NCBI GenBank assembly: GCA_937967375.1
Contig: CALCJF010000032.1
Location: forward strand, 1 to 31,066
DNA length: 31,066 nt
Source: an uncultured Leucobacter sp.
GTDB lineage: Bacteria > Actinomycetota > Actinomycetes > Actinomycetales > Microbacteriaceae
Direction of reading: 5' to 3'
Shown here piece after piece: positions 1-8,586 of the stretch. Under the pieces are notes generated by a model that did not search any database, was not told where the DNA came from, and saw nothing but the letters and a program-made list of their open reading frames with translations. The number at the start of each line of letters is the position of its first letter. Position 1 is the stretch's first letter. The position numbers were made by a program, and so were the translations under genes.

Positions 1-143
1 GCCGAGTTCGGCTTCTTCGGGGTGGTCGTGTACACACGGGTGCACACGCCGCGCTGCTGTGGGTTCGCCTTCAGAGCGGGAGCCTTGGTCTTGGAGACCT
101 TCGGCGTACGCCCCTTGCGAACCAGCTGCTGAATAGTAGGCAC
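1..143 (-). CDS. rpsL: 30S ribosomal protein S12, N-terminal part (runs off window)
   Basis: The first 47 codons read from a GTG start at 143 towards position 1 and give the S12 N-terminus (MPTIQQLVRKGRTPKV..., then ...RVYTTTPKKPNS). S12 sits at the decoding centre of the small subunit and monitors codon-anticodon pairing. The start is fixed by the invariant PTIQQL beginning and by an AAGGAG ribosome binding site at about 151-156. The lysine at residue 43 (Met counted as 1), a classic streptomycin-resistance position, is the sensitive wild-type residue here. The gene continues beyond position 1; rpsG, fusA and tuf usually follow it but are not visible. recQ lies upstream on the same strand, 270 bases away. 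Confidence 0.96.
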   Translation of the reverse strand, partial: MPTIQQLVRKGRTPKVSKTKAPALKANPQQRGVCTRVYTTTPKKPNS

Positions 144-269
144 TGATTCTCCTTGTTACTCCTGCACGGTGACAGGAATGCTGCAATGTTTGAGCATTCG
201 CGACCATTCGCATGGCCACTGACCTGCTGTCTGTATCTCTTTACGGAGCATGGACGGGTGCAGGTATGC

Positions 270-318
270 CGTGGGGGTTTTCGACTTGCGTCGAGTGACC
301 CATGGCGGCTCCCCCACG
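270..318 (-). promoter_or_regulatory. stem-loop in the rpsL leader
   Basis: An 8-bp outer stem pairs CGTGGGGG (270-277) with CCCCCACG (311-318). Inside it sits a second perfect hairpin, TCGAC-TTGC-GTCGA (281-294). The element lies between the candidate promoter and the S12 start, so it would be part of the transcribed leader. Ribosomal protein operons are often autoregulated through leader structures, but no known S12 leader motif was recognised. It could instead help terminate recQ transcription, although there is no T-run. Confidence 0.4.
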
Positions 319-361
319 CTCGCCGAGCACGGCAAACGACGGTGGAACACACCAAGAATCA

Positions 362-391
362 ACTATACGCGCCACCCGTCACATTGCGCAA
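362..391 (-). promoter_or_regulatory. candidate rpsL promoter (-35 TTGCGC, -10 TATAGT)
   Basis: On the minus strand a TTGCGC box (386-391) and a TATAGT box (362-367) are 18 bases apart in the recQ-rpsL gap. This is the best sigma-70-like match seen in the gap. If used, it gives an rpsL leader of about 210 bases. No experimental support is visible. Confidence 0.45.
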
Positions 392-413
392 TAGAACATC
401 GAGCCCTGACGAG

Positions 414-2231
<1,818 letters not shown>

Positions 2232-2243
2232 CGAGCACGTTGC

Positions 2244-2594
2244 TTACTGGCGAGTTTCGGGGCGAGGATCGGCCTCGCCTGCGTCAGCCTCGACGCTCGT
2301 GGGCGCCGCCTCTTCGGCTGGACTTGCCGCATCGGTCACCGTTGCCTCGGCGGCAAGAGCCGCGTCACGCTCAGCGACCTCGGCTGCAAGCTCCTCTTGG
2401 ATCTCGGCGCGATATTTTGCGCGGCGCAGGCGCCGCACCATGTCGAAGCCCAAGAAGAACAGCGCAATCGCGAGCAGCGCAACCACCAGAAAGCCACCAA
2501 CACCGGGTGTCACTTTGTTGGGATCGAACGGTTCTTTCTCGGCCGCCTCGGCGAGCAGCGTGGTCAGCTGCGCCGCGTGCGTCACGAATGTCAT
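2244..2594 (-). CDS. small single-pass membrane protein downstream of mca
   Basis: A 116-residue protein with one clear transmembrane segment (about residues 32-51, GGFLVVALLAIALFFLGF). A basic stretch MVRRLRRAKYR follows immediately, then a charged, Ala/Glu-rich C-terminus expected to be cytoplasmic and partly coiled or disordered. By the positive-inside rule the N-terminus is outside. Its ATG overlaps the mca stop by 4 bases (ATGA), so the two are translationally coupled. No named family was recognised. The coupling suggests a link to mycothiol-conjugate turnover, but this is only positional. The gene is followed 12 bases later by recQ. Confidence 0.8.
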   Translation of the reverse strand: MTFVTHAAQLTTLLAEAAEKEPFDPNKVTPGVGGFLVVALLAIALFFLGFDMVRRLRRAKYRAEIQEELAAEVAERDAALAAEATVTDAASPAEEAAPTSVEADAGEADPRPETRQ

Positions 2595-3460
2595 GCGTGC
2601 TCCTCTGTAATTCCCTGAAACAGGTCGGTCTCGAACTCGCTTGTGGCGACCCTCGACGCCGCGAGTCGGTAATCTTCAGACGGCCAGGCCTCACGCTGCA
2701 ACTCATTCGGCCAGAAGAAGAACGAGCTGTCGGGTGCGACCTGGCTGGCGTGTGCGCGAAGCGCCTCGTCGCGGCGATCGAAATAGCGACCGACCTCGAC
2801 GCGGGTCGTCACATCGGTCGGGCGCTTCATGAACCGATCCATCATGCCCTCGAACTGCGCGAGCAGCGGCGATTCAGGATCGCGATCGCGAAGCGTCTCG
2901 TAGACGCGAACCATGCGCTCGGGGTTAAAGATCGACTCGTAGTAGAGCTTGCCGATCGCCCAGGGCTCGCCCGCCTCGGGGTAAGACTCTGCGTCGCCCG
3001 ACACGTCCCACGCAAGCTTTGATATCTCGTGGCAACGAATGTGGTCGGGGTGTGGGTAGCCGCCCTGCTCGTTGTAGGTGATCATGACGTGCGGCTTGAA
3101 CTCGCGAACGATTCGCACAAGCGCCTCGGCCGAGATCTCGACCGGCACATCGGCAAAGCAGCCCTGTGGCACCGCGACACCCTCGTCTGGAAGCCCCGAG
3201 TCTTCGTACCCGAGCCAGCGGTGCTCGAAGCCGAGAATGTCTCGCGCCTTTGCCATTTCGCCGCGGCGCAGTCCTGCAAGATCGCGGCGGCTCTTCGGGT
3301 CGCGCGCGGCAAGTTCATTGAGCACGTCGCCTCGTTCGCCGCCGGTGCAGCTCACCACGAGCACCTCGACGCCCTGCTCGACGTAGTGCGCGTATGTCGC
3401 AGCACCCTTGCTCGACTCGTCATCGGGGTGTGCGTGCACCGCAATCAGCCTCAGCGCCAT
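2591..3460 (-). CDS. mca: mycothiol S-conjugate amidase Mca
   Basis: A zinc amidase of the PIG-L/LmbE family (289 residues; characterised Mca is about 288). It cleaves mycothiol S-conjugates of toxic electrophiles to glucosaminyl-inositol and a mercapturic acid that is exported. The zinc site is visible as AHPDDES (His11, Asp14) and HPDH (His137, Asp139, His140). The SxGGERGDVLNE-like segment CTGGERGDVLNE (38-49) is typical. The start at 3460 was chosen because homologues begin just before the LIAVHAHPDDE strand and a GAGAGG ribosome binding site precedes it; an upstream in-frame extension to 3553 looks non-coding. MshB is a close paralogue, but the length and absence of other mycothiol biosynthesis genes favour Mca. 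Confidence 0.93.
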   Translation of the reverse strand: MALRLIAVHAHPDDESSKGAATYAHYVEQGVEVLVVSCTGGERGDVLNELAARDPKSRRDLAGLRRGEMAKARDILGFEHRWLGYEDSGLPDEGVAVPQGCFADVPVEISAEALVRIVREFKPHVMITYNEQGGYPHPDHIRCHEISKLAWDVSGDAESYPEAGEPWAIGKLYYESIFNPERMVRVYETLRDRDPESPLLAQFEGMMDRFMKRPTDVTTRVEVGRYFDRRDEALRAHASQVAPDSSFFFWPNELQREAWPSEDYRLAASRVATSEFETDLFQGITEEHA

Positions 3461-3515
3461 CGACGCCCTCTCAAGTGATTCCCGGAGATACCCGGTACGC
3501 TGGCAACCGCAGTTC

Positions 3516-3521
3516 AGTCTA
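3516..3521 (-). promoter_or_regulatory. candidate -10 box (TAGACT) for mca
   Basis: TAGACT on the minus strand, inside the mca/DUF4307 divergent gap. It would give a leader of about 50 bases carrying the GAGAGG ribosome binding site. No good -35 box is seen. Confidence 0.35.
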
Positions 3522-3592
3522 GTAGCCCGCACCGACACCGTCTGAGTGAGCAATGTGTGGCAACGAACGACTCGCCAAGAGAATGGAGCAGC

Positions 3593-4006
3593 GTGACCGA
3601 CCCGGCATCGCAGGCGCTACTCGATGAACGCTACGGCCGTGGCCGCAAGCGCAGTTTCGACAAGCGGCTGGCATGGGGCGCTGGCGGCGCGCTCGCCTGC
3701 GCAGGTCTGGCCTTCGTGCTTTTCGGGGGTTGGCAGCAGGGCAGCGACCTCGAGTTCAAAGACCTGCACTACTCGGTCGAGTCGGAGAACGCAGTCGAGG
3801 TTGACGCGCAGGTCACCGCGGCGGCCGACGCAGAGATCGTGTGTGCGATCGAAGCGCTCAGCGAATCGCACAGTACCGTCGGCTGGAAGCTGGTGACGCT
3901 GCCCGCAGGCGACGAGCGCACCCGAAGGTTCACCACGACGCTCGTGACCACTTCACAGGCGACGACAGGCCGCGTGCGCGACTGCTGGGAGCAAGTAGCG
4001 GGCTGA
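3593..4006 (+). CDS. DUF4307 membrane-anchored protein
   Basis: A 137-residue protein with the DUF4307 signature LLDERYGRGRKR at the N-terminus. One transmembrane helix follows (about residues 28-45, LAWGAGGALACAGLAFVLFGG), then an exported beta-rich domain with two cysteines (in IVCAIEA and RDCWEQ) that could form a disulfide. The family is confined to actinobacteria and has no assigned function. A GTG at 3593 is preferred because a GGAG box lies 4 bases upstream and family members usually start shortly before LDERYG. A GTG at 3557 in the same frame would add 12 residues and cannot be excluded. It lies between divergent mca and downstream greA. Confidence 0.85.
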   Translation: MTDPASQALLDERYGRGRKRSFDKRLAWGAGGALACAGLAFVLFGGWQQGSDLEFKDLHYSVESENAVEVDAQVTAAADAEIVCAIEALSESHSTVGWKLVTLPAGDERTRRFTTTLVTTSQATTGRVRDCWEQVAG

Positions 4007-4012
4007 TAGGCT
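4007..4012 (+). promoter_or_regulatory. leaderless-type -10 box (TAGGCT) for greA
   Basis: TAGGCT begins directly after the stop codon of the DUF4307 gene and ends 6 bases before the greA ATG, the geometry expected when transcription starts at the A of the start codon. No ribosome binding site precedes greA, which supports a leaderless message. No -35 box is recognisable. Confidence 0.5.
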
Positions 4013-4018
4013 CGTCCA

Positions 4019-4501
4019 ATGACTGAGAAGCAGACCTGGTTGACTCAAGGCGCATACGACCGGCTCAAGGGCGAGCTCGACGAACTGAGCGGCCCCGGCC
4101 GCCGTGAGATCGCGGCCCGCATCGAGGCGGCGCGCGAAGAGGGCGACCTGAAAGAGAACGGCGGCTACCACGCCGCGAAAGACCAGCAGGGGCAGATGGA
4201 GGCCCGCATTCGCGACCTCGAAGAGCTGCTCAAGCACGCGGTCGTCGGTGAAGCACCCGAGGCAAGCGGCGTCGTCGAGATCGGCACGGTGATCACGGCA
4301 GAGATCTGGGGCGATGAAGAGCGCTTCCTGCTCGGCAACCGCGAGATGGCAGACGGCTCTGGGCTCGACGTCTACAGCGCCGAGAGCCCGCTCGGCGCTG
4401 CGATTCTCGGCCTGAAGGTGGGCGACACCTCAAGCTACGCTGCGCCGAACGGCAATCAGATAGAGGTCAAGATCCTCGCTGTCGACACCTACGCGGGCTG
4501 A
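4019..4501 (+). CDS. greA: transcription elongation factor GreA
   Basis: A 160-residue GreA that enters the RNA polymerase secondary channel and stimulates cleavage of backtracked RNA. The N-terminal coiled coil (about 1-76) carries the tip loop EEGDLKENGGYHAAKDQQG; Asp43 and Glu46 correspond to the catalytic-tip acidic residues Asp41 and Glu44 of the E. coli protein. The C-terminal FKBP-like domain (about 84-160) includes SPLGAAILGLKVGD. Length matches the family (about 158-165). The start follows a TAGGCT box by 6 bases and lacks a ribosome binding site, so it is probably leaderless, though some read-through from the DUF4307 gene is possible. A strong hairpin follows. Confidence 0.96.
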   Translation: MTEKQTWLTQGAYDRLKGELDELSGPGRREIAARIEAAREEGDLKENGGYHAAKDQQGQMEARIRDLEELLKHAVVGEAPEASGVVEIGTVITAEIWGDEERFLLGNREMADGSGLDVYSAESPLGAAILGLKVGDTSSYAAPNGNQIEVKILAVDTYAG

Positions 4502-4516
4502 ACAGAGCTCCGCACC

Positions 4517-4567
4517 ACGAGAGGGGCGGGGAATCCGGATACGTTCCGGGATCCCCGCCCCTCTCGT
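4517..4567. terminator. hairpin terminator between convergent greA and the APC permease gene
   Basis: A 16-bp perfect stem pairs 4517-4532 with 4552-4567, and an extra 5-bp stem (4535-4539 with 4545-4549) closes a 5-base loop. It sits between two converging genes and can act in both directions. The T-run is short (only TTT on the greA side), so it is not a classical intrinsic terminator. Confidence 0.75.
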
Positions 4568-4595
4568 TTCATCGGCGACGCTCGAGATGGTGGCG

Positions 4596-6026
4596 CTACT
4601 CGTACATACCGATATTGATCGGCCCGGTCAGATCAGGGGCGGGCTTCTTGAATCCAGCGGTTTTCACCGTGAGAAACACGAGCCCCACGACCACCCAGCC
4701 TGCACCGATGAGCATTGAAGTGCCATCGAGGCTCAACCACAACCAGAAGTTGATCCCTGCGCCGATAGCGGGCACCACAACGAATCCGAGCCAGGCTCCA
4801 GGGGTGCGACGCTTCAAGAATCTGAAGAAGACAAAGAGCACCGAGAGATTCACGAAGATGAAGGCGATGAAGGCACCGAAGTTGATCATCGACGCAGCCT
4901 GGTCAAGGTCGACGAACAAGGCGGTCAGTGCGACTGCGGCGACGATCAGCACATTCACCACCGGCACCCCGTTGCGACCGTCGATCCGCCCGAACAGGCG
5001 CTTCGGCAGCGCACCGTCCCTGCCCATCGCGTAGAGCAGGCGTGCCGCGCTCATCTGCTGTGTGATGCCGCAGCCGAGCACTGCCATCATGTAGCCGCCC
5101 ACGAAGATCGCCTGGAAGAAGGCGCCGCCGACGTACTTCGCAATCTCAGGCGAGGCGCCCACGATGTCGCCGAGCTGTGAGACATCGGGAAAGAGCAGCT
5201 GCATTACGTAGGTCACGGTCACGAAGAACGCGCCGGCCACCGCGACGATAATGAAGATCGCCCGCGGAACGTCGCGGGTCGGGTGCTCGGCTTCTTCGGC
5301 CAGCGTCGACACTGCGTCGAATCCGAGAAACGACAGCGCGAGAATCGCGGCTCCCGCAGCGATCGCCGTCATCTGCATATCGCCCGAGATGAAGGGTCGG
5401 ATCGTCACACCTGCGCCGTTCGCGCCATTCGAGATGTTGACGATCGTCAGCACGACGAACACCACTGCAACCACCAACTGGATAGACACCAGCAGCACGT
5501 TCATGCTCGCCGCGAGCTTGACGCCGACGAGATTCATCACCGTGCAGATTGCAACGGTGAGCAAGACCCACACCCAGAAGGGCACGTCGGGGAAAACCGC
5601 GCCCATGTAGATTGCCGAAAGGATGGCATTGATCATGGGCAGAAGCAGGTAGTCGAGGGTTGCGGCCCACCCCACCAGGAAACCGAGATGCGCGTTGATC
5701 GCCTCTTTCGCGTAGGTGTACGCCGAGCCCGCGATCGGAAAGAACCTCACCATTCGCGAATAGCTGAAGGCGGTGAAAAGCACCGCGATCATGACGACCA
5801 GGTAGGCCAGCGGCACGTGACCGTCGGTTTCGTCCGAGACGATGCCGAACATGTCGAATACCGCCATTGGTGCCATATAGGCAAGACCGATGAAAACCAG
5901 GTGCCTGAGTTTGAGGGTTCGTTTGAGCCCAGCCCCTGGACTTGAGTCATCGGATGTGCGAGTGATCGCTTGAGCGATCTGGTCATCTCCCGCGGCGACG
6001 CCGGAGCGCGATGGCAACGTTGACAT
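4596..6026 (-). CDS. APC-family amino acid/polyamine permease
   Basis: A 476-residue integral membrane protein with about 12 hydrophobic segments between residues 40 and 455 and a hydrophilic N-terminus of about 38 residues. APC hallmarks are the unwound first helix region GLAYMAPMAVFDMFG, PIAGSAYTYAKEAI, the SFLGFDAVSTLAEEAEHPTRDVPRAI segment with its conserved Glu-Glu-x-x-x-Pro motif, and ARLLYAMGRDGALP. It resembles PuuP/YhdG-type importers of amino acids or polyamines, but the substrate cannot be read from sequence. It starts 17 bases after the amidohydrolase gene on the same strand, so permease and hydrolase are probably co-transcribed and the permease likely imports the hydrolase substrate. 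Confidence 0.9.
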   Translation of the reverse strand: MSTLPSRSGVAAGDDQIAQAITRTSDDSSPGAGLKRTLKLRHLVFIGLAYMAPMAVFDMFGIVSDETDGHVPLAYLVVMIAVLFTAFSYSRMVRFFPIAGSAYTYAKEAINAHLGFLVGWAATLDYLLLPMINAILSAIYMGAVFPDVPFWVWVLLTVAICTVMNLVGVKLAASMNVLLVSIQLVVAVVFVVLTIVNISNGANGAGVTIRPFISGDMQMTAIAAGAAILALSFLGFDAVSTLAEEAEHPTRDVPRAIFIIVAVAGAFFVTVTYVMQLLFPDVSQLGDIVGASPEIAKYVGGAFFQAIFVGGYMMAVLGCGITQQMSAARLLYAMGRDGALPKRLFGRIDGRNGVPVVNVLIVAAVALTALFVDLDQAASMINFGAFIAFIFVNLSVLFVFFRFLKRRTPGAWLGFVVVPAIGAGINFWLWLSLDGTSMLIGAGWVVVGLVFLTVKTAGFKKPAPDLTGPINIGMYE

Positions 6027-6043
6027 CTTGATATCTACTTTCT

Positions 6044-7744
6044 TCAGTGTTCGTGATTGTGCTCGCCGCAGTGCGCATCGGCAGCGGGAGAAGTCGGAAG
6101 TTTGGAAGCTGCCGGCGAGCCGCCCAGTTCGCCCCGAACATCGTGAATCGCTCGACCGCCGACCACTGTCAACTCGGCGCTCTGCTCGAGAATCTGCGCC
6201 GGTTCCATGTCATAGAGATCTCCCGACCACACGACGAGATCGGCAAGGTACCCGGGCCTCAGCATTCCGAGTTGATGCTCGTGATGAAACGCCTCGGCGC
6301 CGCCCGTGGTGTATGCCCGTAGCGTGCGATCGAGGTCGAGCCGTTCTCCGGTGGTCCAGGGGTCGCTCCCGTCGAGGCGTGCGCGGGTCATTGCGCTGTA
6401 CACGCCGACGAGCGGATCCATCTCGCCGACCTGCCAGTCGCTCGAGAAGCTCACCCGCGCACCCGATTCAATCATTGAACGGAATCTCCACGCACGGTCC
6501 CACCGCTGTTCTCCAACGTTCTCCATCCAGGTTCCGGCGACCAGGTCGGGCGATGCGTGCCTCGGCTGCATCGCAGCGGTGACTCCGAGCGCGTTGAAAC
6601 GTGGCAGGTCTTCCGGGGACAGGCATTCGACGTGCACGATGCCGTGACGCCGATCACTCGTGCCGTTCGCCCGCTGCGCCGCCTCGATCGAGTCCAGGGT
6701 GAGCCGGATGCCCCAGTCGCCCGTGGCATGGGTGTGCACCAGATAGCCGAGGCGGTCGAGCTCGATGAAAAGCTTCTCGAACTCGGTGGGCTCGAGGCTC
6801 GTGTGCCCGCGATGTCCGGGCCGGTTTGCATAGTCTTCGAGCATCGCAGCGGTATGCGGTTCGATGACGTCATCGGCGTAGAGCTTGACGGGGCCGAGCT
6901 TGAAGCGATCATGCTGCGGTGTGTCGTGGATCGCCTCGGTGATGCGGGCCCGGAAGTCTCCGTCGGCGCCAACCGGATGGTAGATCGCTGCAATCGTGCG
7001 GCTGGTGAGGCGGCCCTCCCGCTCTGCGCGCGCGAAGAGGTCGAGTTCGGCCAATGGCACCTGCGGCTCCACGACAGTGGTGATGCCGAAGCGTGCGGCC
7101 ATATCGAGGCTGTTCGCGATCTTGCGATAGCGCCGGTCAGGCGAGTACATCGGAATATCGCGCTGCAGTTGGGCCAAACCGTCGATCGTCATAGCCCGCG
7201 TGTAAAAGTCGGTGATCCACCCGGTCGGCTCCCCCGTGGATGCATCGATCTCTGGGTTTCTCCACGCGATCCGGCCACCATTGAGAATGCCGAGCTTCGC
7301 GAGGGCCGGTCGATTGAGCCAAACCGAATGCTGGTCGTAGGTGGTGATGAAGACCGGTCGGTCGGTCACTCCCACGAGATCATCGGCATTCGGTCGGCGT
7401 CCCTCTACGACCGAGTAGAGCGCGTTCTCGGCACACACCCAATCGAGCTCGGGATGAGTCTCGGCGAACTCTGCGATCCGCGCGCGTACAACGTCGAGGC
7501 TCTGCACCTGATCGAGGCTGACCGCAAGGTCGTCGAACCCGAGCAGCAGGTGGTTGTGCGTGTCGGCGATCCCCGGAGTGACGAGGCGGCCGTTCAGTTC
7601 CACTTTCTCTAATGCGGTGGGAGCGTCTGCCGCATCGCCGACGAACGAGATCTTACCGCCGGTCACACCTAGCGCTTCTGCCCAGGGGCGTTCGGGATCA
7701 AAGGTGCGAATCCTGCCGCCGGTATAGAGCGTGTCGACCGCCAT
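6044..7744 (-). CDS. YtcJ-like metal-dependent amidohydrolase
   Basis: A 566-residue protein of the amidohydrolase superfamily (Amidohydro_3 / YtcJ type). It opens with the beta-sandwich strand typical of the family (LYTGGRIRTFDP), then the metal motif VTPGIADTHNHLLLG (His63, His65). Further probable metal or catalytic positions lie in LVHTHATGDWGI, HGIVHVECLS and FSSDWQVGEMDP, followed by the C-terminal return to the sandwich (LRPGYLADLVVWSGDLYDMEP). Family members hydrolyse C-N bonds in N-substituted amides or cyclic ureas; the actual substrate is unknown. The C-terminal tail ends in a His-rich HCGEHNHEH, a possible extra metal-binding patch. It is the first gene of a two-gene operon with the APC permease and is divergent from a TetR regulator. 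Confidence 0.88.
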   Translation of the reverse strand: MAVDTLYTGGRIRTFDPERPWAEALGVTGGKISFVGDAADAPTALEKVELNGRLVTPGIADTHNHLLLGFDDLAVSLDQVQSLDVVRARIAEFAETHPELDWVCAENALYSVVEGRRPNADDLVGVTDRPVFITTYDQHSVWLNRPALAKLGILNGGRIAWRNPEIDASTGEPTGWITDFYTRAMTIDGLAQLQRDIPMYSPDRRYRKIANSLDMAARFGITTVVEPQVPLAELDLFARAEREGRLTSRTIAAIYHPVGADGDFRARITEAIHDTPQHDRFKLGPVKLYADDVIEPHTAAMLEDYANRPGHRGHTSLEPTEFEKLFIELDRLGYLVHTHATGDWGIRLTLDSIEAAQRANGTSDRRHGIVHVECLSPEDLPRFNALGVTAAMQPRHASPDLVAGTWMENVGEQRWDRAWRFRSMIESGARVSFSSDWQVGEMDPLVGVYSAMTRARLDGSDPWTTGERLDLDRTLRAYTTGGAEAFHHEHQLGMLRPGYLADLVVWSGDLYDMEPAQILEQSAELTVVGGRAIHDVRGELGGSPAASKLPTSPAADAHCGEHNHEH

Positions 7745-7763
7745 GTCGTCTCGTTTCGTAAGG

Positions 7764-7820
7764 TCGGGTGTGCACCCGAATGATTATTTGACTTAAGAGT
7801 TAATTAATTAACTAAAGAGT
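7764..7820. promoter_or_regulatory. operator-like palindromes between amidohydrolase operon and TetR gene
   Basis: Three overlapping signals lie in an AT-rich patch. A perfect 16-bp palindrome AGTTAATTAATTAACT spans 7798-7813. It is flanked by near-identical direct 10-mers ACTTAAGAGT (7791-7800) and ACTAAAGAGT (7811-7820), exactly 20 bases apart. Closer to the amidohydrolase start is an imperfect palindrome TCGGGTG-TG-CACCCGA (7764-7779). A TetR-family protein is encoded divergently, and such regulators usually bind palindromes of 15-20 bp beside their own gene, so these are the best operator candidates. Which element is bound is inference. Confidence 0.55.
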
Positions 7821-7949
7821 AAAAGAATATTCAGAAATGTCAACCCGCCGCTCTGCTTCGCGAGATTCTGGCCAGGATCAGACCGCAGGATTCTGCAAGA
7901 CGGCACTCATCGACCGCCCGCCGGCTCGGGAGCATTGAACCGCCTGGCA

Positions 7950-7955
7950 TACTCT
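7950..7955 (+). promoter_or_regulatory. leaderless-type -10 box (TACTCT) for the TetR gene
   Basis: TACTCT ends 5 bases before the ATG at 7961, and no clear ribosome binding site lies between them. The spacing is one base shorter than at the other leaderless-type starts in the window. Confidence 0.35.
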
Positions 7956-7960
7956 TTCGT

Positions 7961-8557
7961 ATGGCGAGACCAAGCAGGCAGAAAGAGCGTCGCATTGAAG
8001 TGATCGATGCCGCGCTCGCGGCGGCGGCGGAGCACGGCCTCCGAAACCTTTCCCTCACCGACGTGGCGAATCAAGCGGGTGTGACAAGAGGGGCCTTGCT
8101 CTACTACTACGAAGATCTCGAGGCGATCCTGGTCGAAGCGCACGCTGCGGGCATGGCGCGTGTCGGCGCCGAACGCGCCGAGCTCGTCGCGCAGCAGCAG
8201 CTGCCTCCCCAGAAGCTCGCAGTCGCAATCGATGCGGGGTTGCCTAACGGGCCAGACGATGCCCTAATGCGAATCCTCTACGAGTTTGATGTGCTCGCAG
8301 GCAAGTCAGAGTTGCACGACAAGCTGGTGCAGCAGCTCTATGAAGAACAACTCGAGCTGTATCGCGCGATACTCGCAGAGGGAGTCGCCTCGGGCGACTT
8401 CCTACCCACCGGGTCGATAGACGATATCGCAATGAACTTCGTCGCCCTCGAAGACGCCTACGGACTGCACATCGTCGGGGGCGGCAGCATCAGTGTCGCC
8501 GATGCGAAGCGCGCCATTGAGCTGTACGCGACCCAGGCTGGCTGCCCCAGCGAATAG
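7961..8557 (+). CDS. TetR/AcrR-family transcriptional regulator (BetI-like)
   Basis: A 198-residue one-component regulator. The N-terminal TetR helix-turn-helix is clear (about 10-57): IEVIDAALAAAAEHGLRNLSLTDVANQAGVTRGALLYYYEDLEAIL, with the recognition helix near GVTRGALLYYY. The all-helical C-terminal part (60-198) should hold the ligand pocket and dimer interface and resembles the BetI-type C-terminal domain. It is divergent from the amidohydrolase-permease operon across a 216-base gap with operator-like palindromes, so it probably represses that operon and itself until the substrate or a product binds. The ligand is unknown. The gene is convergent with the threonine ammonia-lyase gene, 29 bases away. 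Confidence 0.92.
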   Translation: MARPSRQKERRIEVIDAALAAAAEHGLRNLSLTDVANQAGVTRGALLYYYEDLEAILVEAHAAGMARVGAERAELVAQQQLPPQKLAVAIDAGLPNGPDDALMRILYEFDVLAGKSELHDKLVQQLYEEQLELYRAILAEGVASGDFLPTGSIDDIAMNFVALEDAYGLHIVGGGSISVADAKRAIELYATQAGCPSE

Positions 8558-8586
8558 GCAGCGCCCGTCGCTCAAGGAGCGGTTGT

